Positions 52,211 through 60,715 of a stretch of 64,000 nt of DNA are shown in pieces. A model generated the notes under the pieces. That model saw nothing but the letters and a program-made list of their open reading frames with translations, made no database searches and was not told the DNA's origin. A program made the position numbers and the translations under genes. Within the stretch, counting starts at the first letter, position 1, and each line of letters starts with the position of its first letter. The stretch comes from an uncultured Armatimonadota bacterium (GTDB lineage: Bacteria > Armatimonadota > Fimbriimonadia > Fimbriimonadales > Fimbriimonadaceae). Where the stretch lies: assembly GCA_903904815.1 (NCBI GenBank), contig CAIVDU010000005.1, forward strand, positions 124,001 through 188,000, in the 5' to 3' direction.

Positions 52211-52240
52211 GATTATGAACTAACGGAGTTCCGTTGCGCA
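52211..52240 (-). promoter_or_regulatory. Predicted promoter of rpmG-rpmF
   Basis: On the minus strand TTGCGC (52240-52235), an 18-bp spacer and CATAAT (52216-52211), about 45 bp before the L33 ATG. The spacer contains the inverted repeat AACGGA-AC-TCCGTT, which could be a hairpin or operator. Confidence 0.45.
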
Positions 52241-52380
52241 ACCCCTAGTTCGTCAGGATGTCCTGCTTGTTACCAAGGGGCAAACATGGTTTGCGTCTTC
52301 TCCCCTCAGTTCCGTCCCTCGTTTGTACCCTAAACGGCCCGCCTGCAGTCGGCGGGACTGGAATCTCTCTTCAGAGGCTG

Positions 52381-52386
52381 TATAAT
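52381..52386 (+). promoter_or_regulatory. Consensus -10 box of the tRNA-Leu gene
   Basis: A perfect TATAAT that ends 10 bases before the first base of the tRNA, as expected for a stable-RNA promoter. The -35 region is not close to consensus. Confidence 0.55.
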
Positions 52387-52396
52387 CGATCCATTC

Positions 52397-52477
52397 GCCC
52401 GGGTGGTGAAATGGTAGACACAGAGGACTTAAAATCCTTTGACTTCGGTCGTGCGGGTTCGAGTCCCGCCCCGGGCA
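52397..52477 (+). tRNA. tRNA-Leu (UAA), CCA not encoded
   Basis: Acceptor stem GCCCGGG/CCCGGGC with discriminator A (52477). The D-arm GGTGAAATGGTAGACAC is typical of tRNA-Leu, the anticodon loop is CTTAAAA (anticodon TAA) and the T-arm is GGGTTCGAGTCCC. A variable arm of about 15 bases (TTTGACTTCGGTCGT) makes it class II. The bases after the discriminator are CTC, so CCA must be added enzymatically, unlike the tRNA-Cys gene here. Confidence 0.93.
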
Positions 52478-52500
52478 CTCCCCACCAACTGGTTCAGCCA

Positions 52501-53046
52501 ATGCTCAATGACCGATACTCGAACATCTTCGTGACGGGTTTCGGTCCGTTTGGCAATGTCGTCGAAAATCCCTCCAGCAAGCTGGCTAGCACCTCCGGGG
52601 CTCGATTCCAAATATTGGAGGTTTCCTTCGAGGCAGTTGACCGGTTTCTGAATGAACTCGATCCGAACAGCTTTGAAATCCTCTTTTTGATGGGAGTTGC
52701 CGCGGACCGCGACAACCTCTCGACGGAAATGTTTGGCAGGAACTTCTCCGGACGCCATCCCGACGTGACCGGAAACGTAAGGTTCGGACCGATTGATTCA
52801 TCGGGGATTCTTCTGTTACCCACCACGCTCTGGACAGCCCATGAGGTCGCAGACTGGATCGTTGAGCTTCCGGTAAGAACGAGCTACGATGCGGGGGAGT
52901 ACCTCTGCAACTACATCTACTACCGCGCTTTGGAAAAATTCCCGAGTAAGCGCGTCGGATTTCTTCACGTTCCGTCGGAACAGAAACTCGCGCTATCGGC
53001 GCAAGCCATGGCCCTGACGCGAATTCTTGACGACATTACGAGCTGA
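52501..53046 (+). CDS. Pyroglutamyl-peptidase I-like cysteine peptidase
   Basis: A 181-residue C15-type peptidase that would remove N-terminal pyroglutamate. Marks are FVTGFGPFGNVVENPSSKLA (~10-29), the Glu-containing middle LFLMGVAADRDNLSTE (~59-74), AGEYLCNYIYYRAL (~134-147) with the catalytic Cys, and VGFLHVPSEQ (~158-167) with the catalytic His. It is shorter than E. coli Pcp (215) and the Glu motif is diverged (RDNLSTE for the usual E-R-A-N), so activity is not certain. It starts 23 bp after the tRNA gene. Confidence 0.75.
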   Translation: MLNDRYSNIFVTGFGPFGNVVENPSSKLASTSGARFQILEVSFEAVDRFLNELDPNSFEILFLMGVAADRDNLSTEMFGRNFSGRHPDVTGNVRFGPIDSSGILLLPTTLWTAHEVADWIVELPVRTSYDAGEYLCNYIYYRALEKFPSKRVGFLHVPSEQKLALSAQAMALTRILDDITS

Positions 53047-53071
53047 GCGGCTTGCCTAGCGCCCGCGAGGT

Positions 53072-53491
53072 TCAGGGAAGATCTTCAGAGATGTCTCGAT
53101 GGGTGCTTTCGGGAAGAGCCAACGGCTGAGCATCCAAATCCAACTCTTGCTCATGCTCTAAGGGCCATAGTTCAAAAGGCCCCTTATCCGAGTCCGTGAC
53201 GACTCCTTCTTCCGAGACGTACAGAACCGAGTAGGACCAGTAACCCGCAACGAGTTGCCCGTCCCACCGCCCGTCGTAGTGGGTCACCAGGGCCTTGTAG
53301 CGCTTCTCTACCATGAATCGGTGGAACTCTGGGAAATACTCCCCATCGATAGAGAAAGCGCCGTCTACGTCCGTTCCACGGCCTGCAATGGCGTTCCCTA
53401 CGAACGAGAGCGAGACCGACATCGTTCCACGACGGCGGCCTTGCACGAAGAAGCCTTTCCACGGCCCAGAGAGGGTGCGAATGTCGCGCAC
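53072..53491 (-). CDS. Conserved-looking hypothetical protein
   Basis: A 139-residue protein I do not recognise. It starts with GTG and reads RDIRTLSGPWKGFFVQGRRRG, then a strand-rich region (TMSVSLSFVGNAIAGRG, DGRWDGQLVAGYWSYSVL) ending in an acidic, Pro-rich tail (ELDLDAQPLALPES). The alternating pattern and Gly/Trp positions suggest a small beta-barrel or lipocalin-like fold. No signal peptide or membrane helix is visible. It is convergent with the pyroglutamyl-peptidase gene, 25 bp apart. Confidence 0.55.
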   Translation of the reverse strand: MRDIRTLSGPWKGFFVQGRRRGTMSVSLSFVGNAIAGRGTDVDGAFSIDGEYFPEFHRFMVEKRYKALVTHYDGRWDGQLVAGYWSYSVLYVSEEGVVTDSDKGPFELWPLEHEQELDLDAQPLALPESTHRDISEDLP

Positions 53492-53529
53492 GAGAGAAGG
53501 ATAACAGACCTAGTGATCAAAGGTTCTTC

Positions 53530-53550
53530 GCAGCCCTGCTTCCGGGCTGC
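53530..53550 (-). terminator. Possible weak terminator after the sugar isomerase gene
   Basis: A 7-bp perfect stem GCAGCCC/GGGCTGC with a 7-base loop, 8 bases past the stop codon. The downstream T content on the minus strand is poor, so function is uncertain. Confidence 0.35.
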
Positions 53551-53558
53551 AAGCCGCC

Positions 53559-54440
53559 CTAAAGGAAGGCCCTTGCGTTTGTGAGGCTGCGGGGTACCGC
53601 CGTGAATGGATCTTCCTCACCTTCGTATTCAAGGCTGAGCCACCCATCAAACGCCGCTTCTTTCAGGGCTTTGATGCAAGCGCCCAGATTTACGTCACCC
53701 TCCCCAAGCGCAATTCCGACGTACCGACTGCCGTCAAGCGCCGTATAGGCAAATCCTTCGTGTCCCTCAGGCTCCTTCTTAAAGTCCTTGAAATGAACCA
53801 TATTTGCCAAGGACGCCACCTGCTGGATCGCCTCGTGGCTGGGTTGGTTGACCAGGATAAAGTTTCCGGTATCGGGATTTGCTCCCAGAACATCGGTTTC
53901 GCTACGCGCCCGCACGTCGTCGATGAGGCCCCTGACCTGATCGCCGCGTCCGGCCAAGGTTCCGTGATTCTCGAGGGCCAGCCTGATACCCCGAGCCGCC
54001 GCGTATTCGCTAGCCAGAGCCAAGCCTTCCACGATCCACTCTCGGGCCTGGTCGAACGTGATCCCTTCCGCCACATCGCCAGCAAAAACTCGTACGACTC
54101 CCGCACCATAGTCGAGGGCCTCGTCGACTCCAAACGTGATCTTTGCGAACTCGGCTTCGCGCGCGGCGGGTTCCACCTTGGCAAAGTTCTGAGCAATGCT
54201 GAAGATGGGAACCGGTAACCCCGTCTCGGCCAGAGCCGCCTTGATCGCCGACTTGCGGGGAGCCAGATATTCCGGTTCGAACGACATCAGTCGATCGGTG
54301 TTCGGCTCGTTGTAGAAAAAATCGAGGAGTTCGACGCCCTCTGCTCCCGCGCGCTTCGCTTCACGAATGAACGCGGCAACGTCGAAATTGCCATTGCGCC
54401 AGGTGTGGAAGTACGACCACATGCTGACGGCGAGGTGCAC
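53559..54440 (-). CDS. Sugar phosphate isomerase/epimerase (xylose isomerase-like TIM barrel)
   Basis: A 293-residue AP_endonuclease_2-fold enzyme. It begins LAVSMWSYFHTWRNGNFDVAAFI, with GAEGVELLDFF (~35-45), EYAAARGIRLALENHGT (~157-173), the metal site ANPDTGNFIL (~199-208), MVHFKDFKKE (~228-237) and a C-terminal LSLEYEGEEDP. The Glu/Asp/His residues of these strands would bind a divalent metal. The substrate is unknown. The GTG start overlaps the nuoN stop (TAGTG), so it is translated at the end of the complex I operon. An ATG 27 codons upstream lies inside nuoN. Confidence 0.82.
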   Translation of the reverse strand: MHLAVSMWSYFHTWRNGNFDVAAFIREAKRAGAEGVELLDFFYNEPNTDRLMSFEPEYLAPRKSAIKAALAETGLPVPIFSIAQNFAKVEPAAREAEFAKITFGVDEALDYGAGVVRVFAGDVAEGITFDQAREWIVEGLALASEYAAARGIRLALENHGTLAGRGDQVRGLIDDVRARSETDVLGANPDTGNFILVNQPSHEAIQQVASLANMVHFKDFKKEPEGHEGFAYTALDGSRYVGIALGEGDVNLGACIKALKEAAFDGWLSLEYEGEEDPFTAVPRSLTNARAFL

Positions 54441-55909
54441 TAGTGCGCCCCACCAATCACTGATAGCACGGGACCGGCAAAGATTCCCACAAAAAGGACG
54501 CCAATCGCGCATGCCGCGCAAGCAACCGCCACTCCGCCTTTCAACGGCGACAGTCGTAACTCGGACGCTTCATCTCCAGCGGCAAATACCGCCTTGACGA
54601 GTCCGAGATAGTAATACACGCTAATCACCGAATTCACGGCAAGACAGACCACCAGGAGGGTGAGGCCAGATTGCAGACCATCCTTGACGATGAACAGCTT
54701 TCCAAGGAATCCTGCCGTGCCAGGGAATCCCATGAGCGAGGCGGCCAGGAGCGTGAGGATGATCGCTGCTGCCGGAGAACGCTGGTACAAGCCGCGCAGG
54801 TCCGAGAACTTTGTGCCTTCTGAGCCGTTCCTCGTTGCCAGCGTGAGAACAGCGAACGCTCCGATCGTGGTCAGCGAGTACCCAAGCAGATAGAACACGA
54901 TCGTCGTCGTCGATGTTTCCGCTGGGTGGGCGCCCCGAGCGATCACCGCGACAAGGAGATAGCCAGCGTTCGCAATGGACGAGTAACCGAGCATCCGCTT
55001 CACGTCCGTCTGACGGAGCGCGACCAAATTTCCGTAGGTCATGGTCAACACGCCGATGGCGGTGAGAGCCGGTATCCACATTTCGTGAATCGCCGCATAA
55101 GCAATGAGGATTCGGGAGAGGGCGGCAAACGCGGCAATCTTGCTCACGGATGCCATATACGCGGTGACGTTCGTCGGGGCTCCCTGATAGACGTCCGGCG
55201 TCCAGAGATGGAACGGAACCAGGCTCAGCTTGAATCCGAGGCCGATGAGCATCAATCCAAGTCCGAACAACAAGAGTTGCGTCGAGGAGCCATGGCTGTG
55301 GGCGAGCGCGCTGTTGACGTAAACCAGATTGAGACTGCCAGTCGCTCCGTAGACGAATGCGATGCCGTAGAGGAGGAACCCGCTCGCAAATCCGCCCAAG
55401 AGGAAGTACTTCAGAGCGGACTCTTCTGACTTCTCTTCCGCCCGGCTAAGTCCAGCGAGCACGTACAGCGAGATCGAAAGGATCTCAAGCCCTACAAACA
55501 TCACCAACAGGCTCTCGGTGGATGACATGATCATCGCGCCGGTCGCCGACCAGAGAATCAGCGGATAGAACTCACCATGGGCAATACGCTTGTCGCGCAT
55601 GTACCCTTCGCTAAACAAGATCGTGAGCGCGGTGGCCAGGATGATGACGATGTGAATACCGGAGGCGAAGGCGTCTCTCTCGACCATCTTGTTGAAGGTC
55701 GTGTACTCGGAGAGCCCGAGTTGGTAAACGCAGGTGACGAGGGCAATGCCGAGACCAATCAGGGAAACCCAGATAGTGGTCCGCTTGTCTCGCCCGTTCC
55801 CGAACATCTCGGTAACCAAGGCAACGATCCCCGCAAGGGCGACGAACACGACTGGAGCAATCGTCGCGAAATCGATCTCGGGGACAGGAAATTGAAAAGC
55901 TTGATGCAA
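54440..55909 (-). CDS. nuoN: NADH-quinone oxidoreductase subunit N
   Basis: A 489-residue antiporter-like proton-pumping subunit with about 14 helices. Conserved elements include the loop LVMFVGLEILSISLYVLAGL with the helix-5 Glu, FKLSLVPFHLWTPDVYQGAPTNVTAYM with the key Lys and the broken helix, and ALRQTDVKRMLGYSSIANAGYLLVA. The start appears to be TTG with GGAG upstream. It is last among the nuo genes, 29 bp after nuoM, and overlaps the following sugar isomerase gene. Confidence 0.95.
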   Translation of the reverse strand: MHQAFQFPVPEIDFATIAPVVFVALAGIVALVTEMFGNGRDKRTTIWVSLIGLGIALVTCVYQLGLSEYTTFNKMVERDAFASGIHIVIILATALTILFSEGYMRDKRIAHGEFYPLILWSATGAMIMSSTESLLVMFVGLEILSISLYVLAGLSRAEEKSEESALKYFLLGGFASGFLLYGIAFVYGATGSLNLVYVNSALAHSHGSSTQLLLFGLGLMLIGLGFKLSLVPFHLWTPDVYQGAPTNVTAYMASVSKIAAFAALSRILIAYAAIHEMWIPALTAIGVLTMTYGNLVALRQTDVKRMLGYSSIANAGYLLVAVIARGAHPAETSTTTIVFYLLGYSLTTIGAFAVLTLATRNGSEGTKFSDLRGLYQRSPAAAIILTLLAASLMGFPGTAGFLGKLFIVKDGLQSGLTLLVVCLAVNSVISVYYYLGLVKAVFAAGDEASELRLSPLKGGVAVACAACAIGVLFVGIFAGPVLSVIGGAH

Positions 55910-55938
55910 GGGCTTAGGTTCTCCGGAAGATTAGGAAT

Positions 55939-57654
55939 TCACTCCGAGGCTGAGGCGGTTGCCGTCGACACTTGGTGGTCCAGGACAAATCGGATGTTCG
56001 AAGGGGCCACGACGGAAAGGGCTTTGATCGGCTGACCGATCTCTCTCTTTTCGTCGACTTTAACCAGCGCACCACGATCCGGTTGCGATCCCTCCACGTC
56101 GATTTCGAGCGACGGGTCACCCCAAACGGGACGAGATCCGACCGGGTTGATCGCCATGAGTCTGGCCGCCTGGGCACTTGCCTCCATCGGCTTGGTAAAG
56201 GTGGAAGGATAGAGACCACCCCAAAGAATCAGTACGACGAGGAGTGAGACCACTGAAACTTCCCAAGGCTTCAAATCCTTGAGTCTTAGGTTTAGAGGGT
56301 TGGCGTTCGGACCGTAGAAAATCTGCTGGAACATGTACAGCAAATAAGCGGCGGCTAGGATCACGCCTACGCCCGCGGCGGCCGCGTAACCTGCGTTGAG
56401 TCCGAACTGACCGGCATAGCCTGATTCGAACGTGCCGAGCAGAGCCATGAATTCGCCGACAAAGCCGTTCGTACCGGGCAAGCCGACGCTTGCCAGCATC
56501 GAAAGCAGGAACAGCGCGGCGAACACCGGCATTTGGCTCTTGAGGCCCCCAAGGGCTGAGAACTCCGTGGTTCCTCTACGAACGAACAGGAATCCGACGA
56601 GCAAGAAGAGCGCGGAAGTCGTGACGCCGTGATTGATCTGCTGGTAGCTGCCGCCGACGATTCCCGTGAAACTCAAAGAGAAGATCCCGAGCAGGATGAA
56701 ACCCATGTGCGAAAGCGACGAATAGGCGAGGAGACGACGCAGATCGGTTTGCACCGCCGCCACGATCGCACCATAGAGAATGCTGACCACGGCAAGCCCC
56801 ATCAGGATCGGGGCTTGAGTCTGGACCACCTCAGGAAAGAGCGGAAGCACGAACCTGAGAAGACCAAAGGTTCCGAGCTTGACCATCGCGCTTGAGAGGA
56901 TCGGACCCACGATCGGAGCCTCGGCGTAGGTGTCGGCGATCCAGGTGTGGAACGGGAACGCCGGAGTCTTCACGAGGAACGCAATCGCGAACGCCCAGAA
57001 CACCCACGTTTCTAGTTGCAGGTTCCCTTTCCAAAGGGTTCCCGCCGCCGCCACGTTTTGAAGATCTACCAAGTCGTAGTCGCTGACGTTGACCAGATGA
57101 TGCATCTGAGCCGAGATCGCGACCATGCCAACGAGCATGAAGATCGAACCACCAAACGTGTAGATCAGAAACTTGTTAGCCGCAGCGTTTCGTTTTTCTC
57201 CACCCCAGTTATTGACCAGCAACCACATCGGGATAAGGGTGGCCTCGAAGAACGTAAAGAACGAGATAAGGTCCAACGAAAGAAAGCTGCCCAACATCGC
57301 CGCTTCGAGAACCAAGATGAGCGCGAGGAACGACTTGGTTCGTACGTTGACATAGAAGCCGTACGCCAACGAGATCAAGGTCAACAGCGTCGTGAGAACT
57401 ACGAGCCAAATCGACAGTCCATCGACGCCGACGTGGTACCGAATGCCGAGGTCGGCGACCCAGACGAATCTCTCTTGAAGTTGGAGGTGGAACGTGTTGC
57501 TCTTAAACTGGGCCAGAACGGCAAGGCTAAGGGCGAAAGCGACCCCGGCAAAGCCGAAGCTGACTCTCCGGGCCAACTGATTGTCGGCGGGCAACAGCGC
57601 CAGGACGATCGCGCCGAGGATGGGGACCAGGATGAGGATGGAGAGAATTCCCAT
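55939..57654 (-). CDS. nuoM: NADH-quinone oxidoreductase subunit M
   Basis: A 571-residue membrane subunit, about 60 residues longer than E. coli NuoM. The body is conserved: YHVGVDGLSIWLVVLTTLLT (~85-104), FFEATLIPMWLLVNNWGGEKR with the helix-5 Glu, VKTPAFPFHTWIADTYAEAP with the functional Lys, and AVQTDLRRLLAYSSLSHMGFI. The excess is a C-terminal polar tail (~500-571) after the last helix, carrying acidic and Ser/Thr-rich sequence (EIDVEGSQPDRGALVKVDEK). The ATG overlaps the nuoL stop by one base (TAATG). Confidence 0.95.
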   Translation of the reverse strand: MGILSILILVPILGAIVLALLPADNQLARRVSFGFAGVAFALSLAVLAQFKSNTFHLQLQERFVWVADLGIRYHVGVDGLSIWLVVLTTLLTLISLAYGFYVNVRTKSFLALILVLEAAMLGSFLSLDLISFFTFFEATLIPMWLLVNNWGGEKRNAAANKFLIYTFGGSIFMLVGMVAISAQMHHLVNVSDYDLVDLQNVAAAGTLWKGNLQLETWVFWAFAIAFLVKTPAFPFHTWIADTYAEAPIVGPILSSAMVKLGTFGLLRFVLPLFPEVVQTQAPILMGLAVVSILYGAIVAAVQTDLRRLLAYSSLSHMGFILLGIFSLSFTGIVGGSYQQINHGVTTSALFLLVGFLFVRRGTTEFSALGGLKSQMPVFAALFLLSMLASVGLPGTNGFVGEFMALLGTFESGYAGQFGLNAGYAAAAGVGVILAAAYLLYMFQQIFYGPNANPLNLRLKDLKPWEVSVVSLLVVLILWGGLYPSTFTKPMEASAQAARLMAINPVGSRPVWGDPSLEIDVEGSQPDRGALVKVDEKREIGQPIKALSVVAPSNIRFVLDHQVSTATASASE

Positions 57655-59759
57655 TAGCGAATCACTCCCTGATTAATCACCACGACGATGTACCCAAGGA
57701 GACAGATCACACCACCGACGAACACCAAGGCATAAAACCGAACGTAACCGGTTTGAAGTTTTCCAAGGACGGCGCCCACCGTACTCGCCAGCCAACTCAC
57801 GCCCTTGACGGCTCCATCGACCACCCAGACGTCGATACCGCGCCAAGCGCCGAGAGCGAGGTCTCGCCCCCCATCTACGCCAGCCGCAGTTGCCAGCTGG
57901 TCAAATCCAAACTGGTTCGCGGCGCCTCGACGGAATGGACTCCACTTTGAAAGGTCCCAACCCTCTCGAGCGGGCAACCCGCGGAAGTAGAGAAGGAAGC
58001 CAAGGATGAGTCCAGCCGCCGCCGCGCCCATCGCGTAGGTTGAAACCGGAAGTTTGTCCGCAGCTTCAAGCGATTGATGCAAGACCGGCAATCCTGAAGG
58101 ATAGAGCCATTTTTCGAAGGCATCGTCCTTGGCCATCAGGAATCCGCCACCAATGGACAGGACGGCGAGAACCACGAGCGGGGCCAGCATCGAAGCCGGG
58201 ACCTCTTTGGGAGTGTGATGCGCGTCCAAGTCGTGATGCACTTCAATCGGCGCCTCCAGGGGCGCGGGGTAATAGAAACCGTAGGGATCTTCGACTGGTT
58301 CTAGCGCCAAAGGCTCAGAGTGAACGGCCTCATGGTGCTCATCGTGATGGACGGCTTCGATCTCGCGCCAACGTTCCTTGTCTCCGTGGAATGTCAGCAT
58401 CATCAGCCGGGTCATGTACCAAGCGGTCAGACCAGCGGTCAGCAATCCAATCCAACCCGCGATTTGCCCAACCTGAACCCCTTCAACCGTGGCGTGGGTC
58501 GAACCGAAAGCAGCATGCAGGATGGCTTCCTTGGAGTAGTAGCCCGAGAGGCCAGGAACACCTGCGATAGCGAGAGTGGCAATCCACATCGTCGCCATCG
58601 TCACCTTCAAATACTTTGAAAGCTTTCCATAGTTCCGCATGTCCTGGTTGTGCGACATCGCGTGAATCACCGCGCCAGCGCCGAGGAACAACAGGGCCTT
58701 GAAGAAAGCATGGGTGGTGACATGGAACATGCCTGCCCAATACTCTCCGGCGCCGCAAGCAATAAACATGTAGCCGAGCTGCGAGACCGTCGAAAAGGCA
58801 AGAACCTTCTTGATGTCGGACTGACCGAAGGCGATCAGAGCAGCAAAAACCGCAGTGAACGCGCCGATTCCACAGACAATCGCGCTTGCCAGCGGGGCAA
58901 ACTCAAAAATCACGTGTACGCGGTTCAACAAGACGACGCCGCTCGTAACCATCGTGGCGGCATGGATCAACGCCGAAACCGGAGTTGGACCAGCCATGGC
59001 GTCCGGAAGCCAGAAGTACAGCGGGAACTGAGCCGACTTTCCAGCCGCGCCCACGAAAAGCAGAAGCGCGATGGCATTGGCCATCGTTGGGTTCGCGGCA
59101 AGTGCCTTCTGGATCGCCGGCAACATCGTGTCGTAGCTGAAGTAGCGTCCGTCCGGGATGTCCGCGTGGCTTGACACCAGCACGGCGAACAGCAGGAACA
59201 ACCCCAGCGTCAGTCCCCAGTCACCAATGCGGTTTACGATGAACGCCTTGTTAGCCGCTTTCGCATTCGCGAGATCCTTGTACCAGAAGCCGATCAGCAG
59301 GTAGGAGCAGAGGCCTACGCCTTCCCATCCCACGAAGAGCAACACCAAGTTGTTCCCGAGCACGAGAATCAGCATCGAGGCAACGAAAAGGCTCAGATAG
59401 GAGAAGAAGCGGGAGTAGTCCTTCTCTTCCGACATATAGCCGGTCGAGTAGATAAAGATCAGCGAGCCGATTCCGGTAACGATCAGCGCCATCGTTAGAG
59501 ACAGCGGATCGATGATCAATTCGAAAGGGACTCGGAAACTGAGAATGCTAATCCAGTCCGGTCCGATGACTGCAGGCACGCTCGCACCGAGACCACTCAG
59601 CTTAAGCGTAAGGAGCGCCGCAACCACGAACGAACCAATCAACGGCAGAATCGCGGCGGCATTGACGGCTGTCTTGGACAATCGCTTGCCACCGAAAACC
59701 AGGATCAGGAACCCGACGATGGGAAGGAGCGGGATGGCCCACGCAAAGTTAAAATCCAT
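57654..59759 (-). CDS. nuoL: NADH-quinone oxidoreductase subunit L
   Basis: A 701-residue distal proton-pumping subunit (E. coli NuoL 613). Motifs are LIIDPLSLTMALIVTGIGSL (~80-99), LFVGWEGVGLCSYLLIGFW with the helix-5 Glu, KSAQFPLYFWLPDAMAGPTPVSALIHAATMV and FGQSDIKKVLAFSTVSQLGYMF. The long lateral helix HL and TM16 form the C-terminal part. An insertion at about 465-530 is His- and acid-rich (VHHDEHHEAVHSEPL...EVHHDLDAHH, nine His) between membrane helices. The start ATG is followed closely by nuoK upstream with a ~50-bp gap. Confidence 0.95.
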   Translation of the reverse strand: MDFNFAWAIPLLPIVGFLILVFGGKRLSKTAVNAAAILPLIGSFVVAALLTLKLSGLGASVPAVIGPDWISILSFRVPFELIIDPLSLTMALIVTGIGSLIFIYSTGYMSEEKDYSRFFSYLSLFVASMLILVLGNNLVLLFVGWEGVGLCSYLLIGFWYKDLANAKAANKAFIVNRIGDWGLTLGLFLLFAVLVSSHADIPDGRYFSYDTMLPAIQKALAANPTMANAIALLLFVGAAGKSAQFPLYFWLPDAMAGPTPVSALIHAATMVTSGVVLLNRVHVIFEFAPLASAIVCGIGAFTAVFAALIAFGQSDIKKVLAFSTVSQLGYMFIACGAGEYWAGMFHVTTHAFFKALLFLGAGAVIHAMSHNQDMRNYGKLSKYLKVTMATMWIATLAIAGVPGLSGYYSKEAILHAAFGSTHATVEGVQVGQIAGWIGLLTAGLTAWYMTRLMMLTFHGDKERWREIEAVHHDEHHEAVHSEPLALEPVEDPYGFYYPAPLEAPIEVHHDLDAHHTPKEVPASMLAPLVVLAVLSIGGGFLMAKDDAFEKWLYPSGLPVLHQSLEAADKLPVSTYAMGAAAAGLILGFLLYFRGLPAREGWDLSKWSPFRRGAANQFGFDQLATAAGVDGGRDLALGAWRGIDVWVVDGAVKGVSWLASTVGAVLGKLQTGYVRFYALVFVGGVICLLGYIVVVINQGVIR

Positions 59760-59808
59760 CAGTCTGTAGCTCCTGTCTTGAGTGAATGCTTCATCGTAAG
59801 TTTCTGGG

Positions 59809-60153
59809 TCATCCGCGCAGCAGGTTGAGTTCGTCGATGTCGATGTTGTCTCGGAGCCGGAAGATCGCCATGATGATTCCCAATCCGACCGCGACTTCGG
59901 CAGCCGCGACCGCCATTACGAAGATGACCATCATTTGGCCAGCCATCATGCTCGCCTGCTGATCACCAGGGATCGGCATCTTGACCGCTTGGTACCGGGC
60001 GAAAGTCAAGAAAGTGAGGTTCACGGCGTTGAGCATGAGCTCGATACACATGAAAATCACGATCGGGTTTCGGCGAATCATGACTCCGACCACTCCAGCG
60101 GTGAACATGAAGAGCCCGAGACCTAAATAGACGGCAAGAGGAACTCCGTTCAT
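59809..60153 (-). CDS. nuoK: NADH-quinone oxidoreductase subunit K
   Basis: A 114-residue three-helix subunit that forms part of the proton path next to NuoJ and NuoH. Signature segments are [35 protein letters not shown], with the conserved membrane Glu in CIELMLN, and [17 protein letters not shown] with the second Glu. The ATG is chosen at [11 protein letters not shown]; 21 more codons are open upstream but are not NuoK-like. About 45 bp separates it from nuoJ. Confidence 0.95.
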   Translation of the reverse strand: MNGVPLAVYLGLGLFMFTAGVVGVMIRRNPIVIFMCIELMLNAVNLTFLTFARYQAVKMPIPGDQQASMMAGQMMVIFVMAVAAAEVAVGLGIIMAIFRLRDNIDIDELNLLRG

Positions 60154-60196
60154 AGAAATCTCCCATCGAGGGGGCAGCCTAAGGGATTGAGCTGGC

Positions 60197-60715
60197 TCAT
60201 ATTCGCCTCTTGGCAAGAAGGATGGAACCGACTAAGCCGACCAAAAGGAGAATGCTTACCGCTTCAAACGGGTAGGCATACGCCGAAAAGAGGGTTCGAC
60301 CAATCGCGTGGGGCCCACCGAAGTCATCAAGGGCCTGCGGAGTCGAAACCCCGTTGAATGCCGGTAGCAGCTGAGATCCTACCAATCCAAAGAGCACCAC
60401 GCCGAATCCGATCGCCGCGAACCGCTTCGGATCCTTTTTCTCAACCAGCAACTGAGGAGCTCCAAGGTTGAGAAGCATGATCACGAAAAGGAACAAGACC
60501 ATGATCGCGCCGGTGTACACCGCGATCTGAGTAATTCCGAGCATTTCCGCATTGAGCGAGAAGTAGAGAACCGCCAGCAACACGAAGTTGAGCACGAGGC
60601 ACATGGCGCTGCGGATGGCGTTATTAAACAGAACCACTCCGACTGCAGCCACCGCCGCCAACCCGGCGATTCCGCCAACGACGATGAGATTCGGGCTCAC
60701 GGGAAGGTTATTCAT
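60197..60715 (-). CDS. nuoJ: NADH-quinone oxidoreductase subunit J
   Basis: A 172-residue membrane subunit with five helices. [21 protein letters not shown] and the conserved [22 protein letters not shown] (~60-81), containing the pi-bulge helix that gates proton transfer, identify it. The C-terminus [15 protein letters not shown] is typical. It overlaps the nuoH stop by four bases (ATGA), which leaves no space for nuoI between them. Confidence 0.95.
   Translation of the reverse strand: MNNLPVSPNLIVVGGIAGLAAVAAVGVVLFNNAIRSAMCLVLNFVLLAVLYFSLNAEMLGITQIAVYTGAIMVLFLFVIMLLNLGAPQLLVEKKDPKRFAAIGFGVVLFGLVGSQLLPAFNGVSTPQALDDFGGPHAIGRTLFSAYAYPFEAVSILLLVGLVGSILLAKRRI

Noticed and set aside
57016-57657. 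213-residue frame opposite nuoM
   Set aside because: Its translation is a highly charged shadow of the hydrophobic nuoM helices.
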